The notes below the pieces were generated by a model. The model was given only the letters and a program-made list of their open reading frames with translations, searched no databases and had not been told where the DNA came from. From contig WIUZ02000014.1 of assembly GCA_015956445.1 (NCBI GenBank), positions 372,001-436,000 on the forward strand: a DNA stretch of 64,000 bases, in the 5' to 3' direction. Of the stretch, positions 1 to 11,233 are shown piece by piece. Both the position numbers and the translations under genes were made by a program. Origin of the DNA: Thelephora terrestris. Lineage: Eukaryota > Basidiomycota > Agaricomycetes > Thelephorales > Thelephoraceae. Numbering within the stretch: the stretch's first letter is position 1; each line of letters starts with the position of its first letter.

Positions 1-741
1 GTTGCCTTGCAGAATAAGAAGCTAGATCCAATTGTTTGAGAACGCTGTGAATAGGAATTCGTGTAAGAGAAGATCCAACCTCCAAGACTGCAATGCACAT
101 ATCAACAACATGTTGGCTAGTTGTGCACGATTCACGAATCTTTGTGAAGTGTTTGAGAGCACTGGTGTAATCCCCGACGGATAGGAAAAATTGACCGAGA
201 TCTCGGTGAGCCATCTAGGTCGACCTATCGTCAGTGAACAGTGAGCTTCTACTCTGATTGGCGACAGACTCGTATGCTCTCTTTGATCATATTGCTCGTG
301 TATGTTTTCAACTCCACCTCAAGCCTTGTCCTTTCCGAAAGATTCTTCGATGTCCATTCATCGTACCATGCTTGATCTAGAGGCGCGACTTCTGCTGCAG
401 GGGGAAGTTGCGCATTTGCTGCTATCACATCATAGGCACCAGTGGCGCTCCGATACAGATCGACGTCTCGGGTCTTGAAGATGTGCTGTACAGCGAGTTG
501 TAGAGCCGGGACCGCTAGTGCTGGACATAAGCCGATGATGTACACAAGACGATCCACGGCCGTCCTGCCTGTTCTCCGTTATCAGTCGCTGTAACTGGTG
601 TCCAAGGATGGTCGTACCTGTGTAACTTGACGAGTAAGCCTCGATGTCAAATGGGTGATTGTCATCGACCAGAACAATTGGCGTCGGAATGCCCCTGGTC
701 GCCCCCCTCAGGTTTTGGCTGGTGTCTTCGTCGACGTCCAT
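1..741 (-). CDS. csn1: COP9 signalosome subunit 1 (N-terminal part, cut by window edge)
   Basis: CSN1 is a scaffold subunit of the COP9 signalosome, which removes NEDD8 from cullin-RING ubiquitin ligases. Three coding exons are visible: 741-618, 568-270 and 214 to the window edge. The spliced protein begins MDVDED and then reads [18 protein letters not shown], followed by DRLVYIIG and [13 protein letters not shown], the conserved N-terminal signature of the CSN1/RPN7 family. After the second intron it continues [10 protein letters not shown] and [10 protein letters not shown], the start of the helical repeats before the PCI domain. The third exon is open to base 1, so the PCI domain lies outside. 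The start at 741 is the first ATG in frame; upstream only a GTG is in frame. Frame and family match at both splice joints make the call secure. Confidence 0.93.
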
Positions 742-834
742 CGTGTGAAGATGAGTAATCACGTGAGCAGAGCGCGTCTTTCACTCAAACCGCGTGTTCA
801 AGTTGGTGTTCAACATTCCCCACGCCCCCTCACT
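742..834. promoter_or_regulatory. short divergent promoter between csn1 and the FHA gene
   Basis: Only 93 bases separate the two divergent start codons (741 on minus, 835 on plus). Both genes must share this stretch or use promoter elements inside each other's 5' ends. No TATA box is evident. An upstream ATG at 751 is in frame with the FHA gene and would leave only 9 bases, which makes 835 the likelier start. Confidence 0.5.
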
Positions 835-3800
835 ATGACTATTGACACGAGCTACGTCGGCCGCTATGGCACACTCAGCCTCATGAAAAAGGATGGCTCG
901 AATATCCCCATTGCACATTACCCTATCGATGACGAAGAAATTACTATTGGGCGAGACCCGAACTGCAGCGTTCGGTTATACTACGACGCGATCAACAAAC
1001 TACACTGTAAAGTGACCTTCGAGGACACCAAGGTACGAGCTCGAATGGTGGTGTATGAAACCTTACTGAACCGTCTCAGGCATTCCTAACCGTCTACGGG
1101 ACTTCTGGCCTTGTGGCGGATGGCTTTCCTCTTTTTCCAACCGCTACTGGCCCAACAACCGTACCACTTGGCAACAACACAGAAATCGAAATCCACCACA
1201 AGAGGTTCATCTTCACCTACCCTCCTAAAGACCTTCGGGCCATGATTCTGGCCACCCCGGAACCTGATCGAAATGTCGAGGGGAGAAAGACTCTGCGGAT
1301 GTCCATGATCGCCAGCGCGATGGTTTTCACCCCAAGACCGAGCCAAGATCCTCGGGAAAATCTCCGCACCCTTCAGAGTCCGCTCAAGCCAACTTACTCC
1401 AGCCCTCTCAAGCCAGCCCACGAGGAAGAACCGGAGGAGGATATCGTTCTGGTCGAGACCAATCATCCTAACGTAGTCCAAGACGACGAAGACAACCTCG
1501 TCATCCTGGAAAGCGTGCAGGCGTCGATGCCCCTGGAAAGCCCCAGACGGTTCGTGCAGTTCTCACCACAACCAAACCAGTACCAGACTCCCCGCCGGGA
1601 TCTGCGGCATTCCCTCCATCGAACTGCTCTCCTTCGGTCCGCCCAGCGAACTGTTATGAAGGTCGAAATCGAAGAGGAGCAAGAGGAGATGGAAGTTGAG
1701 GATGTGGTCACGGAGTTGGAAGAAACCAACCTGCACGACGATGTTCCCGAAGAGGTACGAACTCGATCGGTGCATCCTTGTCCGAACTAACGTCAATCAC
1801 AGGATGACGACGAAGATGATGCTATGGAAGAGGATATCTCAACGGAGGAGATCGACGAACGGCTGGAAGAGGAACTGACGGGTCGGGAACAAGGCCATAC
1901 TCTCCGGCCGCTTGGTCCCTTCATGACGCCCCAACCGTCCGCCGTACGGGCCTCGAGCGTCCTCAGTCACCAATCAGGGCTTTCTGTCCAGGGCCCTCAG
2001 CGCATCCGTATCCTGCAGCCCTGGAAAGTGAAGGACATCGTGGTTCCCTCGACATCGACAACTAGCGTGAAGAAGGAAGACCCAGAACCAAAGGAACGAG
2101 TTTCTGAGGAAGAGAGGAGCGTGAGTGCATTCGCCTTGCATCATTTGCACTGGATTGATCTTCTGTTGTATTAACAGGCTATAAGAGCGAGGCGGAAGTC
2201 CGCACTTATGATGACAGATCCCGCCGACTCACAAATACCTGGCTCCAGACGCATGTCGACAATTCTACGGCTTCCTACCACCGCTCCCTCGGTCCCCTCA
2301 CCCTCCAAGAAACCCTTCATCAAGCAAGATCCCAATCCGCCAGAAGAAGAGGAAGATACGGAGGTGCTTCTCGAAAGGGTCAAAGCAAAGATCGAGGATC
2401 TCAAGCGTCGACAAAGCATTGGACTTGGCCCCCCTCCATTGGAACGCCAACGGTCTCAGAGTCCGACTAAACAAGATGCTGAGGCGTTGTTCTGGGGATC
2501 TGATCGCGTCACCAGCACGAGGATCGATCAATTTGGCAACAAGGGCGATGACGATATCGGTCATTCCTATCCGCAGAGTGAAAGCGAGGACATAGATGAC
2601 GATGAAGAAGCCGAGGAACAGGAAGTCATCCGACAGACGACCCCGGTCAGGTCCTGGAATCCGACAACAACAAAACCTCCTCCAAAAACCCCGAAGATGG
2701 ACGGACTGAAGGGGTTGTTTGCGGGCCAAAAGGCGGTACAATCAACGCCTGCCATGGGCGGCATCAAACAGTTATTCAACGAACCTGTCAAGTCTCATAC
2801 TCCAGTCTATGTTGGAGTTAAGGACATGTTCAAGACCACCGCTCCCCCAGTTGTGCCAGACACTTCGGTTCTTGAAGGGGTGAGAGACTTACTGAACCCC
2901 GCCGTTGATCATCGCGAGCCACAATCGCCCCAGGAGCCTACAGAAGTATCGATGGGGACCACCACAGCCGCAGAAGACGTTATACCTGGAACCAAAGCGG
3001 CCGCCGCAGTTCGTAAAAGGGAGGCCGCAGCTGGAGCGAAGAAACCAGTTGTGGAGTTACTGCAACTCACAACTGACACCACACAGCCACTGAGATTAGG
3101 GAGACCGAAGAAAGCGCTCAAGGTAGAATTAATCCGACAGTTCCGCTTTATCCCAACATTGATCAGTCATCACAGGAGGCTGTTTCGTTGCCGAGACCCT
3201 CTCGAACTAAGAAGGCCACTGATGGGGCCGTAAGCTCTCCAATTCTGAACGTTCTGGGCGTCACCCTGACTTGATTTTGCGGTTCGTAGGGCCCTAGCAA
3301 GCCGGTCCCTAGCTCTGAACCCGCTCGGAGAACGCGAGCGGCCACAGCCGAGGCTGAGGAACAATCCCAACCATCACAAACTACCGACAATGCCGACAAG
3401 AAAGTCGTGCGCCGGACCCGGAGGACACCGGATGTCCCTCCGAATCCACCTTCAACCCGGGTGACCCGTGGGCGAACCACACCCACGCCCACAGAAGAAA
3501 CTGAGACCACCGCAACTACCAAGAAACCGAGCTCCTCGTCGAACTCGAGAGCGACCCCCAGGAGGGGAACACGGAGCACTCCCGTCCCCAGTGACGATCA
3601 GCTCGAGCCTGCTCCAGCTCTCAAAAAGTCTACTCGAGGGAAACGTGTCGAGACTATCAAGGAAGAGGAAGATGAATCCACTGTTCCATCCCAGACCACC
3701 GCGCAGAATGGGACGCTGACGGAGAAGTCCCAGCTTCCAGCACGCTCGCGCACTACTTTGACAGAGAAAGTGCCTCCCACCGAGAAGGAGAATGACCCGA

Positions 3801-3949
3801 GCGATTCCGGTGACAATTCTCAGAGCCAAGTCGCACCTCAGACAAGGACCAAGAGGACGGCGACCAAGGCTCCTGCGGTCAAGGCGGATGTCAAGGGACA
3901 GAAGGTCACTACCGCCAAGCCCACGAGAGTCACAAGGAATAAGAAGTGA
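835..3949 (+). CDS. FHA-domain nuclear protein with Ki-67-like features
   Basis: Six exons (835-1032, 1080-1754, 1803-2120, 2178-3122, 3176-3229, 3290-3949) encode 949 residues. An FHA domain, which binds phosphothreonine peptides, fills residues 1 to about 115: ITIGRDPNCSVRL is the GR loop and NKLHCKV the second loop. Residues 222-227 (RRFVQF, followed by SP) fit an RVxF-type docking site for protein phosphatase 1. The middle is acidic and probably disordered. Residues 568-636 hold four spaced copies of a TPxxxGhKxLF motif, like the core of Ki-67 repeats. The last 220 residues are rich in K, R, T and P. This layout resembles vertebrate Ki-67, a mitotic chromosome-surface protein; that functional link is inference. 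All exon junctions keep one frame. It diverges from csn1. Confidence 0.85.
2688..2895 (+). repeat. four copies of a TPxxxGhKxLF motif inside the FHA protein
   Basis: The encoded copies are TPKMDGLKGLF (568-578), TPAMGGIKQLF (587-597), TPVYVGVKDMF (605-615) and TSVLEGVRDLL (626-636), spaced 18 to 21 residues apart. The DNA copies are diverged, so this is an old protein repeat and not a recent expansion. The last copy has lost the proline and phenylalanine. Confidence 0.75.
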
Positions 3950-4937
3950 GAATGGCGTGCGACTGGTGAATATATAGGAAATGTGATATACCGGATTCTA
4001 TTTTGATTGCTGTGTACTTACAAGATGATACCTTGATACCAATACACCGTAGTTCCCTGTACAGCCGGTTCCACCTCTACCCACCTTATCGCTTGCCACA
4101 ACGGGCCCACTTTGAAGAAAAGAGGCCGCTTGATTCGCGCGGCAAGGGAGGATACCCCGACATGCACGGTAGATCCCTCGATCATACCAGTTTACAGACA
4201 AACCACATTCATCCCCCCACTTTTCCTCTGTCCAGATTCGTCACGTCAGGCGTATAATAACCGCTGTGGAATGCGATACATTTGGTTAGTAAAACACTTG
4301 TGTTCTCTGTATACATTGCCGCGCTTACGGAGCCGAGTAAGACGTTCACGGGCGGGTTGCATGCGAAAAAGGGTCAAAGCGAGGCACCGCCTTCAAATCC
4401 AACAAAAGTCTTATTTACAGAACACACCGGGATGGTAACTCAAACCATCCACCCAGCTGATTGTGTGGCACTTGGGCATAGGTGACGACGAAGCGTCGAT
4501 CTCGACGGAGACGTCGCTGACGCCAAATTCGCGCTTGCAGAATCAGGTTGAGCCCCAGATGTGCCAATTTGATAAACATCCGAAGATCTCAGAGGATGCT
4601 TCCGGCAGTCTAGCTCGTCAAACACGCGAGCAGCTTGGACTGCGATGAGGCCCGAGCGAGTGTAGATTGTAGCAACCTCAAAGTCAGTCAGTCCATTCAA
4701 TTACCACTCAGACTCGTGGGGGCTGATAATCGTAGAATCACCGCTGATCGCTGCGCTTCGCGTGGCGACAATTCCAGACGCGTGACACTTATCGTGCTCC
4801 AGATATGGAGACGGCGATGTCAATCGGGTCACTAAACAGGAGTCGCCTCGCCGTTTCTGCCCCATCTGCGCGTGTTGGGGGGTATATAATTGGGAGAGGC
4901 CTCGCACTAGTTCCTGCAACCATCACCCACACCGACC
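3950..4937. other. intergenic: FHA gene 3' flank and K1 5' flank
   Basis: No open frame longer than about 110 codons and no protein-like segment was found. The right end holds the K1 promoter with a TATA box. Confidence 0.6.
4883..4889 (+). promoter_or_regulatory. TATA box of K1
   Basis: TATATAA lies 49 bases before the K1 ATG at 4938, within a GC-rich flank. The distance allows a short 5' leader. Confidence 0.5.
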
Positions 4938-7925
4938 ATGTCTTCGACGACTCTCCTTGGTAGGTCGGCTCTCCAGCTCTCGGACTCCAGTCTGACTATG
5001 GCTAGATCCGGACAAGATCTCATGGCAACAGCTCCTGACTGTGGATCCAAACTCGGACCAATTCCTGCAACTCGCGAAATCGCTTCTATCCTCCGATAAG
5101 CATAGGAAATTCAACGTCTCTCGTCTCAGTCGGAAGGAAGCTGCACAACTTGCTGATGTCATCGATACTGGGGTAAGCAAGGATCTCTAAGATACGCTGA
5201 TGCCTAACGCGCCCTGGGCCTAGATCTTGCAGAAGGACACGCTCCCGAAGAACGTCAAGAGCGCGGCCTTTGGTATCCTTCGCAGAATATCTGGGAAGTT
5301 CAGGAAACTGCCCCAATCCTACCTTCTCGAAGACGGTTTATCAAAGGAGGGAGATATCCCGTTCTCCACCCGCGGCTTTGCCACCCTCTGGAAGGGTCAA
5401 TATGACGGCAACTGTGTTGCGATTAAGATGCTGAGGCTCGGTCCGGAAGACGATAAAGTCAAGATTGCGACGGTAGGTTAGACTTGGAGCTCGACCACAA
5501 TAGTTGATCTTCACGGCTACTCTAGAGATTTTGCAAGGAAGTTCTCTTGTGGCCTTACCTCCATCACCCAAACGTACTTCCTGTCCGTGGTTTTTCGATA
5601 TCCACCTGCCCCCTTGCCATAGTCACACCATGGATGGAGAACGGAAATATCCTTGAGTACACTCGGAAACATCCAGCGGCGAATCGGATGAGCCTGGTTA
5701 GTCTCACAGCCCCGCCTTGAGAGGATCGATTGTTCACCTAGTACTTCAGTTGGTCGACGTAGCCAATGGTCTGCGATACTTACACAGGGTGGGTCAAATA
5801 CACGGGAATATTCGAGGGGTAGGTTTTAACACTACCAGGAAGCACCCACGTTACTGAACACGCTCTAGGCTAATGTTTTGATAAGCAGTGACAATCCACC
5901 ACGTGCCTGCCTTGCAGATTTTGGGCTATTTGCCATCATGTTCGATGTCTTCTCCATGACCAAGGTTTCCGTCAATTGGACAGCTCCGGAGATATTCACT
6001 CCCGGAGAACGCGATTTCAAGCCAACGTTTGCAAGTGACATCTATGCTCTCGGAATGCTCATATACGAGGTAATCTACCTCACTTGTTATCCATCTCACC
6101 CTGATCATTTTTTTTCTTTCGGCAGGTACTCACCGGGCGTTCCCCATTTTTCTACAAACGGACGAAGGCGGAATTGGCATATCAAGTCGTCCAGGAGAAT
6201 AAGCGACCGCCTCGCCCTCAAGACGCCGAGCGCTTGGGAATCACAAAACCAGTCTGGGATATGATGGTCACCTGTTGGGACGAGAAAGTTTCCGCGAGAC
6301 ACCAGATCGAGAGCGTGATCAAGTGTTTGGCGGAGGCAGCGAAAGTTTGGGTCGCGGACGTTCCAGCGTTTTACCTGGCGAGCGAAACTGGGATCTCTCA
6401 AGTTATGGGTCTCAAGGGCGAGGAGGCGCAGAGTTTTGTGGACGAATCTTATAAGGTCTCCCCTCTTCGGTCTTCAAGCATTTATTGTTGATGCTGACGC
6501 CCAGGGGGTAGACTTTGGCCTCGACCGGGATCAACTCACCATCTGGGAAGACATACCTTGCCCGGTTGAAAGCATTGTGTGAGGCCTCTGGGACGCTTCC
6601 AACAACTCTCACGCTTTCTGGGATGCTTGGGGACCTCGAAAACAAACCCATGAACTCCAGTGTTTCGGCATACGTTTACAAGGCAACTTACAAAGGGAGC
6701 GAGGTTGCCGTCAAAACTTTGAGGGCAAGCGGATCAAACAGCGTCCACAAGGTAAGAACACAAATGTTTGTATACATTATTGCCTCAATGGGTTTTCCTT
6801 TTCCTAGAAGTTGGTCAAGGAGGTTGTTGGATGGGCACGGCTCAAGCATGAGAACATCCTTCCGTTCATCGGTGTCGCGACGCAGCCAACCGGGTTTTCG
6901 ATCGTCTCCGAATGGATGCCCTATGGCAATATCATGAGTTACGTTGCAAACAACCCCAATCGGAACTTATTCCCACTTGTGAGTAGCGCAGGGCTCGCGG
7001 GAGCGATTTGAGTTATAAAACTGGCTTTTGCAGTTCATTGACGTGGCGGTTGGTTTGCAATACCTGCACCAGAATGATTTCGTTCACGGTAATTTGAAAG
7101 GGGTAACGAAATTCCACCTCTCTAAACACACGAACTTCTGATGAGATTCCTCTGTCTTAGGCGAACATACTCGTCGATTCAAACCTCCGTGCTCGATTGG
7201 CTGATTTTAGTAGAGCAAGAATCATTGACGATCAAGCTTTGGAGAATCAAACGAAGCCCCCGACAGGGCTTGAACGAGATGATAGGATCAGAGAAATCGG
7301 GGACTCCATCCGGTGGAGCGCACCGGAAATTATCGACCCTGACAGGTTTGGGTTCACAAAGAACAACTTCCCGAAACTTCCTTCGAAATCAACCGATATG
7401 TATGCGCTGGCGATGACTATCCTTGAGGTAAGCGGCGACCTCCAACTTTCCCCTAAAAATTCTATAACCTCACCTCTACAGGTGCTCACCGGGGAGCCCC
7501 CATTTGGAAAATCCTCAGACGGAAGCGTTGCAAAGAAAGTGTTGGCTAAGGTCCGACCGGAAAAGCCACACGCTGGGTTTTCGGGTGGGCTATGGGACCT
7601 ACTGCAACTTAGTTGGTCGGAGGAATACGAGCATCTGGAATCAAAACGGCCACCGATCAGTTTGATTCTGACACAACTCCAGAAGGATTCCTCCAGCTGG
7701 TTCTCCGCTCCCCGGTTGGCCTTCCCTTCTATTGACTCGAAACGGTCGTCGTTGTCTTTCAGTGAGTAGATGTTTTCCTGCCGTTTACGATTAGCCCTTA
7801 GTCCCAATTGCCTCGCAGGGAGCAACAAACCCGGCGCATCGGTGGCAGAGGCCACTCCCGAAAATCCAGAACTTCGAGATCTTCTCATGGATTTCAAAAG
7901 TCACTTTCGCACAACAGCTGTTTAG
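4938..7925 (+). CDS. K1: tandem TKL-like protein with two kinase-like domains
   Basis: Thirteen exons (4938-4959, 5006-5172, 5224-5472, 5526-5696, 5750-5818, 5869-6069, 6126-6455, 6512-6751, 6808-6978, 7034-7102, 7161-7427, 7482-7761, 7819-7925) encode 780 residues. Domain 1 (about 105-380) keeps the VAIK lysine and DFG (243-245), but the catalytic loop reads HGN (221-223) where active members of this family have HGD. Domain 2 (about 430-720) keeps VAVK, has HGN again (558-560), and DFS (578-580) instead of DFG; its glycine loop is also lost. Both are therefore probable pseudokinases. They are joined by a linker, TLASTGINSPSGKTYL, also conserved in K2. Each domain carries a 57-codon exon followed by a 23-codon exon. 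The short last exon is less certain: without splicing at 7761 the protein would stop at 7769. Role unknown; signalling scaffold is a guess. Confidence 0.85.
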
Positions 7926-8097
7926 CCATTCCACCGATCGTAGAACGTTTGTGGAGGCAAAGCACGGCCGGATCTGTACATGATTTTCTACCACCCCCCA
8001 CCTACGTATGTACATGTTCGGAGTATACAAATTTCCTTTTCCTACAGACAACATCTCGAAAGACAGATAACATGAAGACGTACATAAGTATTAGATA

Positions 8098-9855
8098 TCA
8101 AAGGTAGGATGTGTTTCGCCTACCCATCGGTCCCAACGTCGTACGCTCTGTCGTCCTCATCGGGACCTGCATGTTTAGCAGGAGGATGCCACGTTGGACG
8201 AACCCGTCCTGGTCAAGGAGATCCCTGATTTTGTACGACGTCTGAAGTTCCAAGTCCAAGGTGGGCACAGGTAGATTGGCCGCAAGTTCCTCTCTGACGT
8301 CACGAAGCTCTGGCGGAAAAAACACCCAAATTCCGGAATGATCGTGCCCGGCCTCCCTGAGGATCCTCACGATCCCTTCCAACGTTCGACGACTCGGTTT
8401 TTGCAAGGATGTAACCTCGCGCTGAGGCGACACCTCTTGTTCCTGCGGATCAACCGTCTCCTTGTCGTCTGCAGACACGGGGTTGGTCGTGGGGTTTACG
8501 ACGGTGCTTGTGGTGCTGCCGGGGGAAGAGACTGGGGTATTGTAAAGGAGATTGCTGCTCGATGAAGCATGCGAGTCGAAAACGCCCAGCGCGTACCGAC
8601 GCGGCGGTTTGAACTTTATGAATGGCGTCGTCGGTGATACATTGGGTCGATCTAAGGCCACGTGGGTTAGCGCTCACCGGTGAAATCTGACTACATCGCA
8701 GACAGGGACTTACATGGGTGGTAGCGCGAGCTGTTGACAGGGGTTACCGGCGTGGGGGTTGGCGTAAAATTCAAGTGTTGGGGTTGTGAGTTCCCCACTT
8801 GAGTGGCTCCTTCCTCAGCTTCATCGCCGGCTGTAAATTGTGTCACTGCGGGACGAAGGAACACTTTGTGGAAGTTGGACTCACTATCTCCCCACCAATT
8901 CCAATCAATCTCAACATCACTTCCGATGTTAATGTCCTCCATCGAAAACGGCCCTTGAGGTCCTTCAAACTTGACTGTACCCGCACCCGCACCAGTAGCC
9001 GTGGCCGTAGCCGTAGCCATACCCGCTTCCCCGGAGTTACTGTAACCTTCCTCGCGATCGACGACGGGACTTGTCGTCGGCGTACGACGCGGTGCTGGTA
9101 TAGTCTGGGCCATCTGTGGGCACATTGCGCGGACGAGGACCCTCATGCTCGGCAGATAGACAGGTTTTCCCGCAACATTGCTCGGTTGGTCTTGATCTAC
9201 GATCCTGGTAGCCGGCGCGACCCTTCGAATGGTGGACGATCTTTTCCACCGCAACAGAGGCCTCCCGTCGGGCAGCCTGTCCAGAAAGAAGTAGTTTTTG
9301 GGATCGAACCAGAGGAATGTTTTATCTAGAAAAGGATGTTTAGCACTCATTTGCTGTTCGTGCCAAACAGGTTGAAGGAACCAGAAAGCCAGCCATGTAA
9401 ACAGGTTGAGGTCACGATTATTTGAACAATCAAGAAAAATTGTGCGTGAGAATGGAGGAGGGAGGATCGGAAGAAAGATCTGGGACAGAACTCACCTCGC
9501 GAACCGAGCTAGCACACCCTCCCCACCTCTCCCACTTTGTCTCATCCACCTTGAACCACACAGATGGATCTTGAACGTTCCAAGAGATCCATAGATCCCC
9601 AATGAACCCTGCCTGGGGTACTGGAGGAACCCCACTCCGGTACTCGAAGTACTTCACGACCCATGATTTCTCCTTACTGCCCCTCTCAAGATGATAAGGT
9701 ACCTTCCGGAGCCAACTGTTGACGTCCCTGTGGGCATCAAGCCAGTCGTACATCAACGTCTCTTTTCGACAGTATACCCTCAATGAGGGGATATACTTCC
9801 GGACTTCTTCTACGGGGTTCAAATTGGTATAGCATGGGTGGTAGGCCTTGTCCAT
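8098..9855 (-). CDS. protein of unknown function (517 aa)
   Basis: Three exons (9855-9496, 9353-8714, 8651-8098) give 517 residues in one frame with standard splice sites. The N-terminal 230 residues look folded and are rich in aromatic residues (GDLWISWN, KWERWGG, FLWFDPKNYFF, DWNWWGD). The middle is low in complexity, with Ala/Thr/Gly runs and TPTPTPVTPV. A second ordered stretch near the C-terminus includes RRTLEGIVRILREAGHDHSGIWVFFP-like sequence. There is no signal peptide or membrane segment. I do not recognise the family; I expect a lineage-specific basidiomycete protein. It lies tail to tail with K1, whose stop is only 172 bases away. Confidence 0.7.
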
Positions 9856-10603
9856 GGGTCCATAGGGCGCTGGCGGCCGAAGGGGCGGGAGATCGAGGAA
9901 ATGATTCGCGTGTGAAAAGCAGTCCCTCAGCGCCCAGTGATCGGAGGAATGATTTCCGCCGCGGAACGGGAATTGAAGGTTTTATCTCCGGAGTCCGCGA
10001 TCCCGGTGAGCAGCAAAGGAACTACGAAGAACTAAGGCGCAGATTTTAGCCACGAAAATTTCCCTCGACAACTTTGGCGTAGAGCGGGATCATATTTCCT
10101 TCGAGCGAGGCTGGAGGCGCCGCGGTCAGCCAAGTCCTTTCCGTTGAAGTTTGCATCGGTCCCTTCCGATAAAATCGCACAGAGAATCCCTGCACTGTAC
10201 AGCTACTAGCGGGGCAGTGCGTCCCTTTACGAAGAGTTAGGCTTCAGATTTTGTCTATGTTTTGATGACATTAGGAGGCCCACCGCCACGCACGAGACTG
10301 TGGCTGACTCCACGGTGCCAGAAAAGTCCCTCTGAGCAGCATAACTCACCCCAGGAAAATACAGCACATCCCTGGCATAAATCAGGGGTCTTCGGCGTAT
10401 CAAAAGACCGAACCAGATGAATTTACGACCTGCTGGAGGTCAATCTAGGCCAACGGACAAACTGACAAATGCCCACGATGCTGGGGTGCACGGTCCCAAT
10501 ACTTACCATCACACCAAGAACAGGAATCCGACGCTTAAATCTTCGGAAAGGTCTATCCGGGTCTATTGAAACGCAAATAGGTGTGAGGTGATCAACTACG
10601 CAA

Positions 10604-10650
10604 GAGCTGTCCTCATTGGCTGGCGTATGAATTTGCCTAACGTTTCATCC
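10604..10650. repeat. dispersed repeat, copy A
   Basis: This segment starts GAGCTGTCCTCATTGGCT and matches 48777-48820 with a few mismatches and one indel. Looser similarity continues for some 20-90 bases downstream (GCCTGCAG/GCCTGCAAG, then TATACG). It looks like a degraded mobile-element fragment or shared promoter piece; no termini are recognisable. Confidence 0.5.
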
Positions 10651-11134
10651 ACATCATCAACTCTTTTGCCTGCAGAACGTCGGTTAAGATCCCACAATGA
10701 GCTCAAGAGACCCTAGCGAGTAACTGTTTGTTGACCTAGGCAAAGAGATGTTATACGTTTCCAGTGAACAGTCGATCGGCACGACGGCCCCGGATACCCC
10801 CGCCCCGGCTTAGCAACAACCACGACTGCCCTACCACCAACATACCAACATCGGGACGGTCACAAGCTCCGGTAACTGGCGATTTCATAACCAACGGCGA
10901 TAGCAACGGCCAAATCTTCGAAGCCCTGAAAGAACCGGAAAAATCTTTCGCTGGCCACGCTTAGCGGGGCGAGTAAGCGCCTTGTCGCCATCATTATGGA
11001 CATGTTTTGGGCTTCGATCTCTCGTGGTCATGGGGTGCTGCTAAATCTGCTACGCCCGGGGCCCCGCTATTCCGCGACCAGATGGCTCTGTTAGGGGCTA
11101 AAAGGGTTGAGCCAAGTCTGCTGCACAACGGTGC

Positions 11135-11140
11135 TATATA
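11135..11140 (+). promoter_or_regulatory. TATA-like element of MCT-A
   Basis: TATATA lies 94 bases before the ATG at 11234, a reasonable distance for a fungal gene with a short leader. Confidence 0.4.
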
Positions 11141-11233
11141 CATTGGGAAAGTTTGAAACCCCCATTCTTCCTTCACCTTCCACTCCCCGTCAGCCACACT
11201 CATTCGTTATCACCGCCCAAGCAAATTACATCG

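Larger units (their letters stand above)
9856..11233. other. intergenic with a repeat remnant; MCT-A 5' flank
   Basis: No gene was recognised in this 1.4 kb. It holds one copy of a short dispersed repeat (10604-10650) and the MCT-A promoter. The only open frames are short and lack protein-like composition. Confidence 0.6.

Noticed and set aside
655-834. Extending the FHA protein upstream to the ATG at 751 or further
   Set aside because: It would overlap or touch the csn1 5' end, and the added residues look like untranslated leader (MSNHVSRARLSLKPR).
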